This document shows, in pieces, positions 30,900 to 43,159 of a DNA stretch of 64,000 bases (position 1 is the first letter of the stretch; the number at the start of each line of letters is the position of its first letter). The DNA lies in the NCBI GenBank assembly GCA_038373865.1, contig JAXGGA010002260.1:1-64000 (forward strand). Direction: 5' to 3'. Made by a program: the position numbers and the translations under genes. The stretch comes from Uloborus plumipes. Lineage: Eukaryota > Arthropoda > Arachnida > Araneae > Uloboridae. The notes below the pieces were generated by a model. The model saw only the letters and a list, made by a program, of their open reading frames with translations. It made no database searches and was not told the DNA's origin.

Positions 30900-33762
30900 G
30901 TATGTAAATTTATGAGCATATTATTGACTTTATTAAGTGTAAACAAAATGTTTTGCTGTTAATTGCTTTTCGTAGAAATTCAAAGTTAAAATTTTTCTAA
31001 AGTTTTATTTCTTTATAATAAATTTTATAATTTCAAGGTAAAAAAAATAATAGGTGTTAAATCGTTCTTAAATATTAACCGTGATCAAAACGACAATTTT
31101 TCTTACGCAAGCTTTTATGTTATTTTTTACTTTCATTTCATAACTATTACAAATTAACTGATCACATGTTTTCCGAAATTAATGATTTGTCTTAATATTT
31201 TATTTTTCTTTGTTTTTTTTTTAGTATGATTTTCGTTTCTATTAAAGTTTATAATATTTTTAATTAAAATAGGATAGAAAATTCATGCATGTTTGACAAA
31301 ATTAATGTATTAAAAGCAAGTAACTTATCAAAGTAGGAAGTTTTCAGATTTTTGCTTTATTCAAAGCCTACATCATTTTAAATGGCCATCGCTTTACTTA
31401 TCAGTTATTACGTTCTAATGTTCTTAAAAAAATTATGGAAAAAGCTTAACTTAAAAACATTTTATTTTCAAGATTTATACTAACTGGTTCAGCTTTAAAG
31501 AAAATTACAGTGATTTTATTTATTTATTTAATGTTTAAGTTTCCGAATTTCTCTGATAGATGGCTTCTTAAACTTTTACAAAAGTACTTTTATTACTAAA
31601 TCCAGGATCAAACTACATGTAATATAAAGAACTAACTTTTCCTATAAAGAGAATTTACTTTCTTTTACTTTCTCTGTTTACATAATTTGCTCATTCCGTT
31701 GTCCTTTATTACAAAGTTAAATAATTCGTTTAACTTATGTATCATTTTAAAATTTCTATTATTAAAGCAAAAGAGAAGGGTATCTCTCAATTCTAATAAA
31801 TTAATTATACTTTATTTGAAATATTTTCTTTTAAATTTATTCGCAACATATTTACTGCGACGGATAAAATTCAATGGCGCATTTAAGATCAGAAAAAAAA
31901 TTCATTTTCTCCATCTAAGTATAAAATTGAGTTTTAACTCCGCTTGAATTCAAAAAAGGGATTAATCAAATACTCTATCAGTAGTCAATCTTTACATTAG
32001 CTCTTAATGCGCTGATAAGAGAATAATGCTATTTCGCAGTTTTCATTTTTAAGTTTTCTCCAACTGTTGATTCTGATCCAAGGTTCAAAATATTGCTTCA
32101 TTGAAAAATGGGTCTTTGTTAAAACGAAACATATTTTACATGTGTCTGTAACATATTTTACAATTTCTCATGGCACAACATTACTCATTAACCTTTGCTT
32201 TGAGTAATTCACTGAAATGTTTGACGGTGGATACAATCGGTTCATTTCAGTTCTCTTCTCCTTCAACTTGCAGCTGATAGTTTATTTATTTATTTTATTT
32301 ATGATTATTATTATTATTATTATTATTATTATTTTTGGTAACTAAAGTGCTGTTTTTATGCATTGACCTGACGAAATGTAGACGAGAAAAAACTTACCGG
32401 ATATTACTTATTTTATTAAAAAACTGTTTACTTATTTTATTAATTTAATGTTTGGCGATCACATATGCTAGTTCCTTATAACAAAAGCACTCGTGTATTT
32501 TGATGTAAATTCACAGTCACTATTTTTGTACTTAATTAAAATTATGTACTTTTTAAAGTACTTAATTTCAGTGTTCATCTTATTTCTTACTTCAATGTTC
32601 TCTTAGTTGTGTGTTATTGTAATTGTTATTGCAAATTCAAGTTTTGTAAATTATAATGGTAACAACTACTTCATAGTGTATTTGAAATTATAAAGATAAT
32701 TTCGTTTTATTCTGCCGTCCGATTAAAATACTGCACAGTAAAATACATTAGCATCATGAAACACCCCACACTTAGAAAACATAATTATATCTGATCAAAG
32801 TTTTAAAATATAGTTTAAATAAAACTCAACTTAAATGGATAGGTAATGATAAAATTGATTGATACAAATTGATTTTCAGAATGAAAAGCAATTAATAAAA
32901 CCCTATTACACAGAAAATCAAACTCACTTATCAAACAAAATAACTAATTCCGAAAAAATAAAATGGAAGAATACTCCGTTTTTATGGGATAATTGAGGAA
33001 AATTAACGAGTTCAAATAATGTCACAGAAGTCTCTTAATCGAAAAATCTTGTGTGTAACCGATACCAAGATATTCAGTATCAATTCTATATATCTATTTA
33101 ATCATTCATTTAAAAGTTTATGAACCAAGCTCCAGTTTTAGAAGAGATATTAATGAAATGAATTTTACTGGTTATATTTTATTATTATTTTTGGCTCCAC
33201 ACATCAGTTTGTGTTTAATTACTCGATATTTTGTGGTGTAGTCTTTCGATCTTTTATAACGCTATCATTTCAAACTGAGAAAAAATACTCATTTTCAATG
33301 AAAATTACATGTACGTGATACGGAGTTACAAGTAATTCCGTCATCAGTGCAGTATAATGAAGTTTATCGAGGAGTTTAAAGATAAAAGCCATCTTTTCAA
33401 TCAACTTCTGCTTCATATCTATATTAATATAAATTTATTACTGAACTTTTCAATCAAGGGTAGTAAATAAATAACTCTATACTAAAAAAGAAAATTATAC
33501 ATACGTTTATGAAGCGCGAACTTGACAAAAATATAATTAAAATAAATTGTAATTATGTATTTCATGATCATCCTTTTTAATGCAAATAGATCTGATCTAC
33601 TGGAACTAAAGACAAAAGGTGAACCTTTTGCCAACATAATGTTTTTGCAAATTTTGAGCTTTCGTAGAGTTGTAACTTATACAATTTTTATTCATATTTA
33701 TTTTCATGATACTAAAGGTAGATAGATACACGTCCTTACATCTATAAGCTCAAATATTTTTA

Positions 33763-33803
33763 CACTGAAAAAGGGTTTTTCGTAACACTGAAACACGTTT
33801 CTC
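33763..33803 (+). repeat. Hammerhead-like stem-loop motif, copy 3
   Basis: CTGAAAAAGGGTTTTTCGTA followed by ACACTGAAACACGTTTCTC. The two conserved blocks CTGAAAAAG and GAAACACGT are present with a diverged stem. It is in the neurogenin intron, on the same strand as the gene. Confidence 0.45.
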
Positions 33804-34559
33804 TTCATTTATGTAAACTTGTGCTTTTTACAAGTTGTATGTATATTTAGTGAATCATCGTATATTTTGATGCTATTTGAAGAGTTTAATGGGGCTTGAA
33901 AAAAAAAATGTAAAAAAATTAATTTTGCTTCAAATCGCTAAAAAATTCGTGAACGCTGTCACATTTGTTTAGTCCAGTTCTTCGTTTGCGAATATATGGG
34001 AGAATGGGATAAGGAAGGAAAATATTTAAGTATTACGTCGCATTCCTTGTCTCATCATTAATAAACATCGCTATAAAACCGCGAAATTATGTGCAATTAT
34101 CTAGCGCACATATGCAGTTTTTACCTTCAGTTGCATTTTAAATAAATTTAACTAATATAGGAGCTAATGTTCTTTCCAGTACGCATGAGAAGGTGGAAAG
34201 CAATTAGTAAGTTAACTTTGAAAAAAAAAAAACTATGGATTAGTCAAAACAGGAAAATCCGTAAAAAATAGGCGGTGAGCTGTTTTCTCATCAGAGCTCT
34301 TTAACCGCTATTCCTGCTCTCTGACAAGAAAGCAGCTTATCACTTAGTTGTATTTGAGTTTTACAATGATTTTCATGTTTTGATTAATTCATAACGTTTT
34401 TTCAAAGTTAACATACTAATTGATTTCCGCCTTCACATGCCTATTAGAAAGAACGTCATCTCACAGACTTACTGAACTTAATATTTACATATGTATGCAT
34501 ATCCCAAAATACTTGGTTTTCAATGGATCAAAGCATCAAAAGATTATAAGAAAGCGTCC

Positions 34560-35130
34560 ACGAGACACCTTTGACACGGATACAAAAATCCCCGAATCTC
34601 CCATTCAACTTCATTTTGCCGAAGTCGCCCGAAGCTGTTTCATTTCATATTCAGTTTCCTTCAACTTATTGTGTGCAACGACAAACATACCTCAAAATGA
34701 ACCACACAGACAGTGCACGCACATCACCTTTGAAATCGAGACACAAAGATGGAGCGAATTTCAACTCTTTCACCTATAAAACCGCGAAATAACACCAAAG
34801 AAAAAACCTTCCATGGGAGAAGCTACCTTCTTTCATTTCCATACCACCACCCGCTGTTCGGGGTGCTAAGACCCCGTTAAGGCTTTTGTACCACACCGGT
34901 CCACTTATAGACCTTTGAGATCGATTCCTGAACTCGAGAAAAGTCCACCCTGTCGTAAAAATCGCGATCTTTCCTCGGTCAATGGGTGGCGGTTGGAGGA
35001 CGTTTTTGTTGCGACTGGAGCGTTTTTCGTGTAAGATGCGTGTTATGATCGGGTGAAGTGCTTTTTTGCCGACGGATGTGATTTAAGTGACAACCGTGAG
35101 TCGTTAAAAGGGGAAAGAGCTTGCTATTAT
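34560..35130. promoter_or_regulatory. Candidate intronic regulatory block
   Basis: This is a roughly 570-bp stretch with markedly higher GC than the rest of the intron, with no terminal repeats, tandem structure or recognised domain. Two overlapping ORFs (119 and 73 codons) in different frames at its left side show no family features. Isolated unique sequence of this kind in the intron of a developmental regulator is a reasonable enhancer candidate; the sequence alone cannot show it. Confidence 0.25.
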
Positions 35131-35307
35131 GTCAGTTCGGAGCATAGCGAGCTCCAAACAAATATTTCGGAATCAAAAATTTTCTGCCAGCTCTAGCTAG
35201 TTTTAGACACCTGAGGGATCTAGATTGCAGCAAAAAAAATAAATAAAACTTACGTTTCATTTTTCAGATACCCTGCTTTAAAAGCAGTTCACTTTGTGCG
35301 CAAATGA

Positions 35308-35520
35308 GTAAAAACCAAAGAGCGACATTTAAAAGCACAAATAGATAAAGTTAAAAATTGGCAAACATGTTTCAAAGGCATAAAGCCTCCTTCTTCAGTG
35401 GAAGTAGGAGCAAGTTTTTTCTTGCTTGGCACTAAGAAGGAGGCTTTATGCCTTTGAAACAGGTTTGCCAATTTTAACTGTATCTATTTGTGTTTTTAAA
35501 CGTCGCTCTTTGGTTTTTAC
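35308..35520. repeat. Palindromic element in the neurogenin intron
   Basis: Arms of about 88 bp (35308-35395 and 35433-35520) are near-perfect inverted repeats around a loop of about 37 bp, beginning GTAAAAACCAAAGAGCGACA. Each arm contains AAGAAGGAGGCTTTATGCCT followed by TTGAAAC, the same layout as the dispersed hammerhead-like motif. TACCCTGCTTTAAA occurs at 35269-35282 and again at 35518-35531, suggesting a duplication linked to insertion. Confidence 0.7.
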
Positions 35521-36315
35521 CCTGCTTTAAATGCTTCACGTATTCACGAAGAAAAAAGTTTCACGAAACAGTAGCTCTCAGTAACAGGTTCTCAGTAGCT
35601 CTAACGAAGATTTTTCACCTCATACTTCAGAACAATATTGCAAATTATTTTACTGCTCTGCACATAAATGCTTATGTTTATACTCACGCGCGTTTGAAAT
35701 TATCTCTCAGAGATAATTTTGTGTTGAAGTTTTTAATAAAACAGTTTTCAAGCTAAAGATACTATTAATGTAATCTATATTTGACATTGTCCAGTTAGTT
35801 GTTTTAAACACACAAAATCTAATGCTTCAATGTAACATAGCAAACGGTACAGTTACGTATCGTGACGGCTAAAACTCTCATGTCTTTTTCGTCTTGTTTC
35901 TATATCCAAAAGCGGATCCCGTTGAATTCATTTAAGAATGCTTCGATCGTAGCCTTTGATTTCATTAACGTGCAAGCACAATATAGGAACTTACAAGAAT
36001 TGTATAAAGATTTCTTGTTTAGATTTATCCTTTAAAAGAAAATGGAAAGATTCGTTAAATAAAAAATAAAAAAATCCGCTGAGAAAATTCTTCCCAAGAC
36101 TGCTTTGTTTCGTGCTAAATAGCAGCAGTAAAAGCCACCTAAACATGTCATGATGGTTAGCGGTGTATCATTGATAGTAAATGTTTGCTTTCTGGTTGTT
36201 AGATAATTCTCAGCGTTTCTTTTCAAAAATTTGAAATCGAAATGACCAATGATTTCGTTCTTTGTATTTTCAAATTTAAAACTGAATTTTAAATAGATAT
36301 CTTTTTACTTTCCAG

Positions 36316-36346
36316 GTATCACAAGCACATATTCCAGTGTTAAACA
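36316..36346 (+). other. 5' UTR part of the coding exon
   Basis: It follows the acceptor TTTACTTTCCAG at 36315. It has no ATG. An in-frame TAA at 36341-36343, two codons before the start, fixes the first possible initiation codon in this exon. The start context AAACAATG has A at -3. Confidence 0.6.
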
Positions 36347-37159
36347 ATGACCGCGGAGACACTACGCTCTCCAAACTCCACCGCATCTGAGGGATCCTCC
36401 CAGCTTCGAGTTCAAGTTCCCATGCAAGGTGGCATGCCCGGTGAGGCCCGGAGGCCGTTCCTAACGGGTCAAGGATTCGTCAGCGTCTCGGCCCCGAAGC
36501 CCACCACGAACGTTCCATCCTGGAAGACCCCTGGCTCCCTGAGCAGCGACTACTCCCCATCCTCCTCGCTTCCCGCCGAAAGAACCGCCGCAGACGATCA
36601 ACAAGCAGACGACCGAAATGCTGGTGACAAGAAAGACAAAACCAAAAAGAAGAGGTACACAAAATCCCGAAGCAGGCAGAGGAACCCGGGAGCTGTCATC
36701 AAGATCAAAAAGACGAGACGGTTGAAGGCCAATGACAGGGAGAGGAATCGCATGCACAATCTCAACTCAGCTTTGGACAGGCTGAGATGCGTTTTGCCAT
36801 CCTTTCCTGACGAGACAAAACTGACCAAAATCGAAACTCTAAGATTCGCTCACAACTACATCTGGGCACTGTCCGAAACTCTTAAAATGCTTGATACCAA
36901 AGGCATAAAGCCGGATGGCTTCCACGGTGACTCCTCCCTGGACAACTCTTCAAGCATGGACATTCAAGCTCCACCCTTATATGGGTACTGCTCAGCCCCC
37001 ATCATACCACCCAGCCCAGCGTGGTCTTCTGCCGAGTCGCCCCATCCAGCCAGTTCTTCCTCTGTCCAAATGTCGTCATACACTACGTCAGACTTTTCTG
37101 ATTCTTCCTGTTCGGGCTCAGAGTCCAGCAATAGTTTCATCAAGTATGAATCATTGTGA
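36347..37159 (+). CDS. tap: Neurogenin / Tap family proneural bHLH transcription factor
   Basis: The 270-residue protein is a nuclear transcription factor expected to bind E-boxes as a heterodimer with an E protein (Daughterless type) and to promote neural fate. The bHLH domain lies at about residues 124-179. The basic region [14 protein letters not shown] has the Ala128-Asn129 pair of atonal/neurogenin proteins and Glu132, which contacts the E-box. Helix 1 is [14 protein letters not shown]; the loop and helix 2 ([20 protein letters not shown]) carry the [15 protein letters not shown] signature that separates neurogenin from NeuroD (which has KLSKIETLRLAKN). A Lys/Arg-rich stretch at 95-112 is a likely nuclear signal. 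N- and C-terminal parts are Ser/Pro-rich and probably disordered, as is usual in the family. The ORF lies in one exon with no breaks. The symbol follows the Drosophila orthologue; Neurog is the vertebrate name. Confidence 0.95.
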   Translation: MTAETLRSPNSTASEGSSQLRVQVPMQGGMPGEARRPFLTGQGFVSVSAPKPTTNVPSWKTPGSLSSDYSPSSSLPAERTAADDQQADDRNAGDKKDKTKKKRYTKSRSRQRNPGAVIKIKKTRRLKANDRERNRMHNLNSALDRLRCVLPSFPDETKLTKIETLRFAHNYIWALSETLKMLDTKGIKPDGFHGDSSLDNSSSMDIQAPPLYGYCSAPIIPPSPAWSSAESPHPASSSSVQMSSYTTSDFSDSSCSGSESSNSFIKYESL

Positions 37160-37875
37160 CGAAACAAGACTTTGATTCTTGCGGGAGACTTTCTATTGCT
37201 TACATGTACGTAAATGCAATACTTGGTTTGAATTTCTGGTGACATGAAACTCTATACAAATTCAACCAGACGATTTTGTGTTTTTTGACTGTTTTGCAAA
37301 ACTTTGGACAATTGATCAAAAGACTGATCTTTTAGAACAATTTTAGCACCCCTGTGGTGCATGCAATACTTCAACTTCAATTATTTATAAATGAACAGAA
37401 AAGTACATAAAAACGTACACTTTTATATCAAAGATAGACTGCTTCGACGAAATCTAGATTTTATGAGATAAAATAATATTTTTATATAACATATATAAGA
37501 AGTGATAACACAACGAACTATAAGACTTTTGCATCGAATGAACTATTTATTATAATTCATTTATACTCGATGTTTTCAAGTTTCTATTTGGAAACACGAC
37601 AATCTTATTTATTTAAAGTGAAAATTTCTCTCCTACGTTACAAATGAGATTGAAAGCAATATCTTTTTCGTTACAAGTTTTGGTACTTAAAACAACTATA
37701 GAAGTTATATAGTTATTTATTATTTATTTGCTATTTTCATGTTTTAACGTAAATGAGTAACTAACTGCTTATAACTCAAATATTTTAAGTTTAATTATTG
37801 TTTAAAACTGTTCCTCAAAATTATGCATAAAAATATCTATAAATCTGAAAAATAAATATTATATTTCTCGTATTT
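37160..37875 (+). other. 3' UTR of the neurogenin gene (inferred end)
   Basis: AT-rich sequence from the TGA to just beyond the first AATAAA. It holds several ATTTA-type motifs (for example near 37380, 37550 and 37610), which in other animals can destabilise mRNA. The end is inferred from the signal at 37851, followed by a T-rich stretch. Confidence 0.5.
37851..37856 (+). terminator. Poly(A) signal AATAAA
   Basis: First canonical hexamer downstream of the stop codon. A second possible AATAAA lies at 38287-38292. Confidence 0.5.
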
Positions 37876-37879
37876 ATAC

Positions 37880-39620
37880 GTTTCTATGTCACTTCCATTA
37901 CTTCAACAAACCGGAAAAAAAAGATTGAACGATTGACGTGCTCAGTTTTGACTACATTGCATCATTACAAGCAATGACATCATATTTTATGTGTGCGTTC
38001 ATATGGCTGTTTACTTATGTTTATTACACTTTTATATATATTTGAATCGTTTATTTCAGATACCAGTCAAGTGAACTTTTTAAAATGTTCAAAAATCTAA
38101 AAAAAAAAACTTCTTACGCAAAGGTTTTAGCTTGATTGTTTTTTAAAAATACTTCTCGTTGTATTTTAAACACAACTAATGCTTACGGTTATTTTAAAAA
38201 TTTGATTTTTTTTCCCAAGCCCTTTACTTGGGAAGTTTTCTTTAGTGTTCCGATAATTTTAAAAAGTGCACTTGACGGGTTTCTGAAATAAACGATTCAA
38301 CTAAACTTTCTTCAAAAACGTGATTTAAAATATAAAGTAAATATTGTACGTATGAAAAACTATTCATTGAAAATGAGAAAATGTAGCAGCCGAACAAATA
38401 ACAGAATAATTAGGTCATACGCCTTTGAAAACATGAACAATTTAGGGAAGTTCTCTGAGTTGAAGAGTGACAAATTCTGCCGCCGAAAAAACTACAACTG
38501 AATGATGAACTTATTCCAATTTTTAAAATATTGAGCATTTATAATTAATGCAATTTCTAGCACGTCGTATTGGATTACCTTAATGTTCTTTTACGGACGA
38601 AAATTCCAATAATTTATTTTATTATGTCACTTTTTTCAGTACTATAGTACCTTTTTACTTTTTTCTTTCATTAATTTCTTCATTACTCCACTGATTTGCT
38701 ACCCCTTTTTTAAGTGATTGTTTGCTTTATTTTCTTTGTGATTTTTTTTTTAATTTTTGGTGTTACTCGAGAATCATAAAATAAGAGTAAATTGTCTTCA
38801 ACTAAAAGAAAATCATTCTAACTGGAAAAATGGTTTTTAACAGCATGCATGAACAAGGGAAAGCAAAATACTGTAAAATAGTGTCGCTTTTTTTTTTGTA
38901 ATATTTGACAGCAGCTTGAATGATTTACGTCGAAAGAAGTATCGTTATGAAAATATAATGTTAAAATATATGCATATTAAACAAAATTAACATTTTCACC
39001 CACTTTTTTGAGATAATTATTTGAAAAATTTGTTATCTATTTCATTTTCTTATCGTTTCGTACATTAATAAACACATTCTAATACGTTAACTTGAATAGC
39101 ACAGAATATAAGCATTTTTTTCTCCCCGAAACATTAATTACGATTCACTGGATGCATCATTTGAACAATTCCTACTTACATTTAGATTTAAAAGAAATGT
39201 ACAAAATTCCGCTGTTTATCTAAAATCTAAATGTTACAGTCAACACCGCTTAACAACTCGAACTGCTAAACTGGCCGATTTTTTTTAAACTCATTAAATG
39301 TCATTTTATCCCGTTTTGACTGCAACAGTCAGATTGTAAATAGATGATTTGATACCAGGAATTTACTTCAGTGTAGACATCGTGTTTGCTATTTTTTCTA
39401 AAACAACAGTTTTAAGCTTGACTGACTGGAAAGGATGCGTATCGCACAAGTATTCTTGACAAATGAGTTTAATAATTTATTTTATTCACGTTATATATGA
39501 AAACAAAATTACTCTAGTCACTCTACGGGAAAAGGACATTTTATCATGCACGTTACAACTCATATACTATTTCATTGAAAGGTAATATTTTAAAAGAATA
39601 ATGAACGGAATTTCGTTGCT
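37880..39620. other. AT-rich DNA downstream of neurogenin
   Basis: No coding exon seen. A solitary pogo/Tigger-like end (TA|CAGTCAACACCGCTTAACAA) lies at 39235; I could not find its partner. Confidence 0.5.
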
Positions 39621-39623
39621 TAA

Positions 39624-40132
39624 CCCATTAATGCCTGACATTTTTTTTTCCAAAGATATTTTGTATTCTGGTTACAAGCCGTGTTTAATGGACCGGAAAA
39701 ATAATTTAAAAAAATATTATGTAAAACATAATTTTTTTATTAAGGAAAGAAAAATCGTCCCTTAAAAGTTACGATAGACCCCTGATGGTGCATACTTCTT
39801 TTACTAATTTTTTTTTCTGCTTACGATATGATATTTAAAAAGAAATTTTATAAGAAGAAATAAAATCAGCAATGAACATAAACTGAGAAGCTGGGAATAG
39901 CTTTGAAAACTTTTTTCTTGAGATTGTGAACGATGTCATTTTTGATAAAGATCATATTAAAACGGGTACAGAACACACTTTACAATAGTTGTGTGCTGCA
40001 ATCTGTGAATAACGAATCGAAACAATACCAAGGTACTCATTGAACACTGTTATTTGGTTGAAATATTAATTTGGGGGAAATTCAGACCCTTTTTTGGACC
40101 GTCCCTAAAAAGGGACGCTAGGCCTTAATGGG
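39624..40132. mobile_element. piggyBac-type MITE, copy 1
   Basis: Flanked by TTAA on both sides (39620-39623 and 40133-40136), the target of piggyBac transposons. Inverted termini are CCCATTAATGCCTGACA and GGCCTTAATGGG. A subterminal hairpin GTCCCT-AAAA-AGGGAC lies at the right end. No transposase. A second, inverted copy is at 46168-46680. Confidence 0.8.
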
Positions 40133-40301
40133 TTAAGAAATCAGAAACTAATGCGTGATTCCTCCAGCAAAAAAACTGTTCATTATCCTTTAAAATTATT
40201 TCTTTTTAAAAAATATAGGGCAGACAGACCAGTGAATGAACACTTGTGCCAATTTTCAATTTGAAAAATTCATAGCGTCGGAAAAAATAGTATCATTTGC
40301 C

Positions 40302-40479
40302 CAAGGACGTCATTTCGAAATTTTCCAGGGGGGGGGGGCAAAAAGTGTATACACAATGTAAAATTTACCAAAAAGTGGCAAAAACCGCGCCCACTTATAT
40401 GCCAATACATTGATTTCCCAAAGTCAGGGGGGGGGAATTGACCCCCCCCCCGTCCCCCCCCCCTTAAATGACGGGCCTG
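40302..40479. mobile_element. Small hAT-type MITE (CAGGCCCGTCATTT), copy 2
   Basis: Inverse orientation to 8209-8378, with CGCGCCCACTTATATGCCAA and long G and C runs. Ends are CAAGGACGTCATTT and AAATGACGGGCCTG. Flanking 8-mers are CATTTGCC (40294-40301) and CATTTGGC (40480-40487), one mismatch. Confidence 0.75.
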
Positions 40480-40859
40480 CATTTGGCACATGAGAGTGAA
40501 AACACTTCAGATGATGTACGCAGTATTTAAAAAAAAAAAGTTGGGAGAGCTTTTATAGTTCTGTATCAGGTTTTATGGGGGGTTAAAACGAAAAAAAGTA
40601 CCCAGAATCTAGTGAATGAACACCCCTACCAGGGAACAAATGCAGCATTTTCTAATGATTTTCTTTCAGCAAATGTGTAGAAAGGAGTTAGTTCTGCTAA
40701 TTCATCAAAGAAAAATGCTTAAAAACCTTATTTTTTAGGGAAAATACACCTGTTCACTGGAAGTGTTAATTCACTAGAAGTGTTCATTCACTGGAAGTGT
40801 TCATTCACTGGTCGGTACATTCTATATGTGCTGTTGCATGCGGGTCAACATCACGATTG

Positions 40860-43150
40860 TCCATAACATTTAACTTTTTCTAAGCTTCACTCTACTCTAC
40901 ATAACTGTAAGTGGAATCTGCATTTTGAGGGAGGTGGGGTTTCTAAGTGGTATTAAAAATAGTTGATATTTTGTGTTTTAGAGAATATACTCAATAACGT
41001 GGGTTTTATCCGATTTTTAAGTGGACTAACATTTCTGCAATATGCAACTTTGCTTCCTTCAAATTCAGGAATTTAGGGTAATTTGGAAACTGGTGAGTCA
41101 ATTTTGAACCACTTCATTTTTTTTTCCTGTTTTATTTAACTGCAAAAAAACAAAAAAAAAACTAGAAAGTTTAACGCTGAGCCCTGCTGGAAAAGTTACA
41201 ATACAGTAAAACTCCGTTGCAACGCATACCAATACAACAAAATATGCGACTTAATGAAATAAATGTTTCGTCCTGTTTCAACAGTCATTACATGGTATGA
41301 ACACCGTTACAAGAAAATTTTCGTTACAACGAACGAAATTTTCGGTCCCTTGAAGGTTGTCGTAACGGGATTTCATGGTACATAGTTTCTTTTTTTTTAC
41401 ACAATGAATTGAACTGTGAGTTGACTGTTTATTTCAACAATCCTAAAATCACTGTTTGAAAGCTTCACTCGAATGTTGATTTGAACTTGCTGAATAATTC
41501 GTTCTCCATGTTGGGATAAACTATGTAAGAGAAGAAGCTGCAAGCATATCGTGATGCTATGAGATTAAAATACAAATGTTTAAATATTTGGATATTTTAC
41601 TTTTCAGTGAAATGGTTGTACTACGCTTATTAAAAAAATATATTATACATCCCATTCCTCACATGGGTTACAGGCGTGCTGAGTGTCAGACTACATTTGA
41701 ACCAGGTGAATAATTCCCTTTAAATAGTGTCTATATTTTTTATTTCATAATTTGAGATAACCATACGATACTTGGGAGGTTTTTTCTCGGTGTTATGCCA
41801 ATAGGTATGAACACACTGTTGAAATTCGAGTGTAGGAGCTTTAAAAAAATGGAAAAAAGTGGATCAGTTACCCTGAATGACACTTTCCATTAATTTAAAT
41901 GGAATCGTTGTATTTTGAGGAGGGAAAATCTAAGTGGTGTTTTAAAAAAGTAATCGAAGTTGAGTATTTAGAGAAAATATTTAACAAAAGTGGGGTTTTA
42001 TAGGTGGAGAAAGGGGACAAATTTCTCTTCCCTCATCACTTTTTTGCACCCTGAACACACTCCGATGACCACATATTTCTACATTTTAAAGTAACTTTTG
42101 GAGCAATTATCATAGCCTGAGACCTGCCAAATTAGCGATAAGTTTTCCATCCAGAACAAAAGAATAGGACGTCGACTCCCGTCAAGTGATAACAGTGACT
42201 AATTCTTGATTGCTCAAAAAGGAAAAGAAAGAAAATGTGGATCGATTACCGTAAATGACACTTCCCATAAATATAAACGGAATCTTTGTATTTTGAGGAG
42301 GGAAAATCTAAGTGCTGTTTTATAAAAGTAATCTAAGTTGAGTATTTAGAGAAAATATTTAACAAAAGTGGGGTTTTATAGATGGAGAAAGGGGATCTCT
42401 GCCCTCCGCGAAATTTTCCTTCCTAAGCACTTTTTTTCGCCTTGAATATATTTCAATGATCACACATTTTTACATCTCAAAGTAACGTTTGCAGCAATTA
42501 TTATAACTTGGAATCTGCTAAATTAGCAATTTGTTTTCCATCCAGACCTCAGCACGCATTAAGAATTTTTTACAGTATAATCGCACCTTTGTCTGCCAAT
42601 TTCTTTCAACCAAAGCTCAAGAAGGAATGCATTATCCACGAAAATAAATAAACAAATTGGAGAATAGGACACCAACTATAATTCAACCGCGACGAGATGG
42701 CCCGTGTCAATCAAATGAGAAAACGAGTCCATTTCTTAAAATAGGTAGAATTTCTACCCATTCAAATTCCCCCATCAATTGTGAATCCCATTCCTCAATT
42801 TTCATCTGCGTATCACCCCTTCCTAAAAATGGACAATCCTGAAAAAAGGAGGAGTCATAGGCCATCTCTGCGAAGTTGAATTATACCGTCAAGTGATAAC
42901 AATAAGTAATTCGTGATTGCTCAAAAAAAAAAAAAGAAAATGTGGATCAGTTACACTGAATGACGCTTCCCATAAGCATAAGTGGAATCTTTGTATTTTG
43001 AGGAGGGAAAATCTAAGTGCTGTTTTAAAAAAGTAATCGAAGCTGAGTATTTAGAGAAAATATTTAACAAAAGTGGGGTTTTATAGGCGGAGAAAGGGGA
43101 CGAAAATTCTATCCCCTCATCACTTTTTTTTTGCCCTGAACACTTTCAGA
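40860..43150. repeat. Dispersed-tandem block, four related units
   Basis: The phrases ATTTTGAGGAGGGAAAATCT, TAAGTG.TGTTTTA and AGAGAAAATATTTAACAAAA followed by GTGGGGTTTTATAG occur at about 41880-42020, 42270-42390 and 42960-43090, with a more diverged version at 40900-41010. Copies 2 and 3 also share GTCAAGTGATAACA..GA.TAATTC. A unique stretch of about 330 bp (42553-42887) separates units 2 and 3. No conserved ORF. Confidence 0.75.
41204..41378. mobile_element. pogo/Tigger-like MITE, 175 bp
   Basis: Starts CAGTAAAACTCCGTTGCAAC after TA (41202-41203) and ends with the imperfect inverse CGTAACGGGATTTCATGG before TA (41379-41380). It has the same length as the element at 27700 but different termini. 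Confidence 0.65.
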
Positions 43151-43159
43151 GCCTACTCC

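Larger units (their letters stand above)
30900..36315 (+). other. Inferred 5.4-kb intron of the neurogenin gene
   Basis: Starts GTATGT and ends CTTTTTACTTTCCAG. It is mostly AT-rich. It contains a (TTA)n tract at 32304-32333, a stem-loop motif at 33763, a less AT-rich block at 34560-35130 and a palindromic insert at 35308-35520. ORFs inside (31687, 34420, 35490) show no domains. Confidence 0.5.

Noticed and set aside
34420..34779. 119-codon ORF in the neurogenin intron
   Set aside because: No domain, no splice support, and an overlapping ORF in another frame of similar quality; treated as chance in a less AT-rich block.
36461..37245. Antisense and alternative-frame ORFs over the neurogenin exon
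   Set aside because: Shadows of the GC-richer coding exon, which has a clear bHLH domain in the sense frame.
39235..39290. Complete pogo/Tigger-like element
   Set aside because: Only one end (CAGTCAACACCGCTTAACAA) is visible; no partner end was found within several kilobases.
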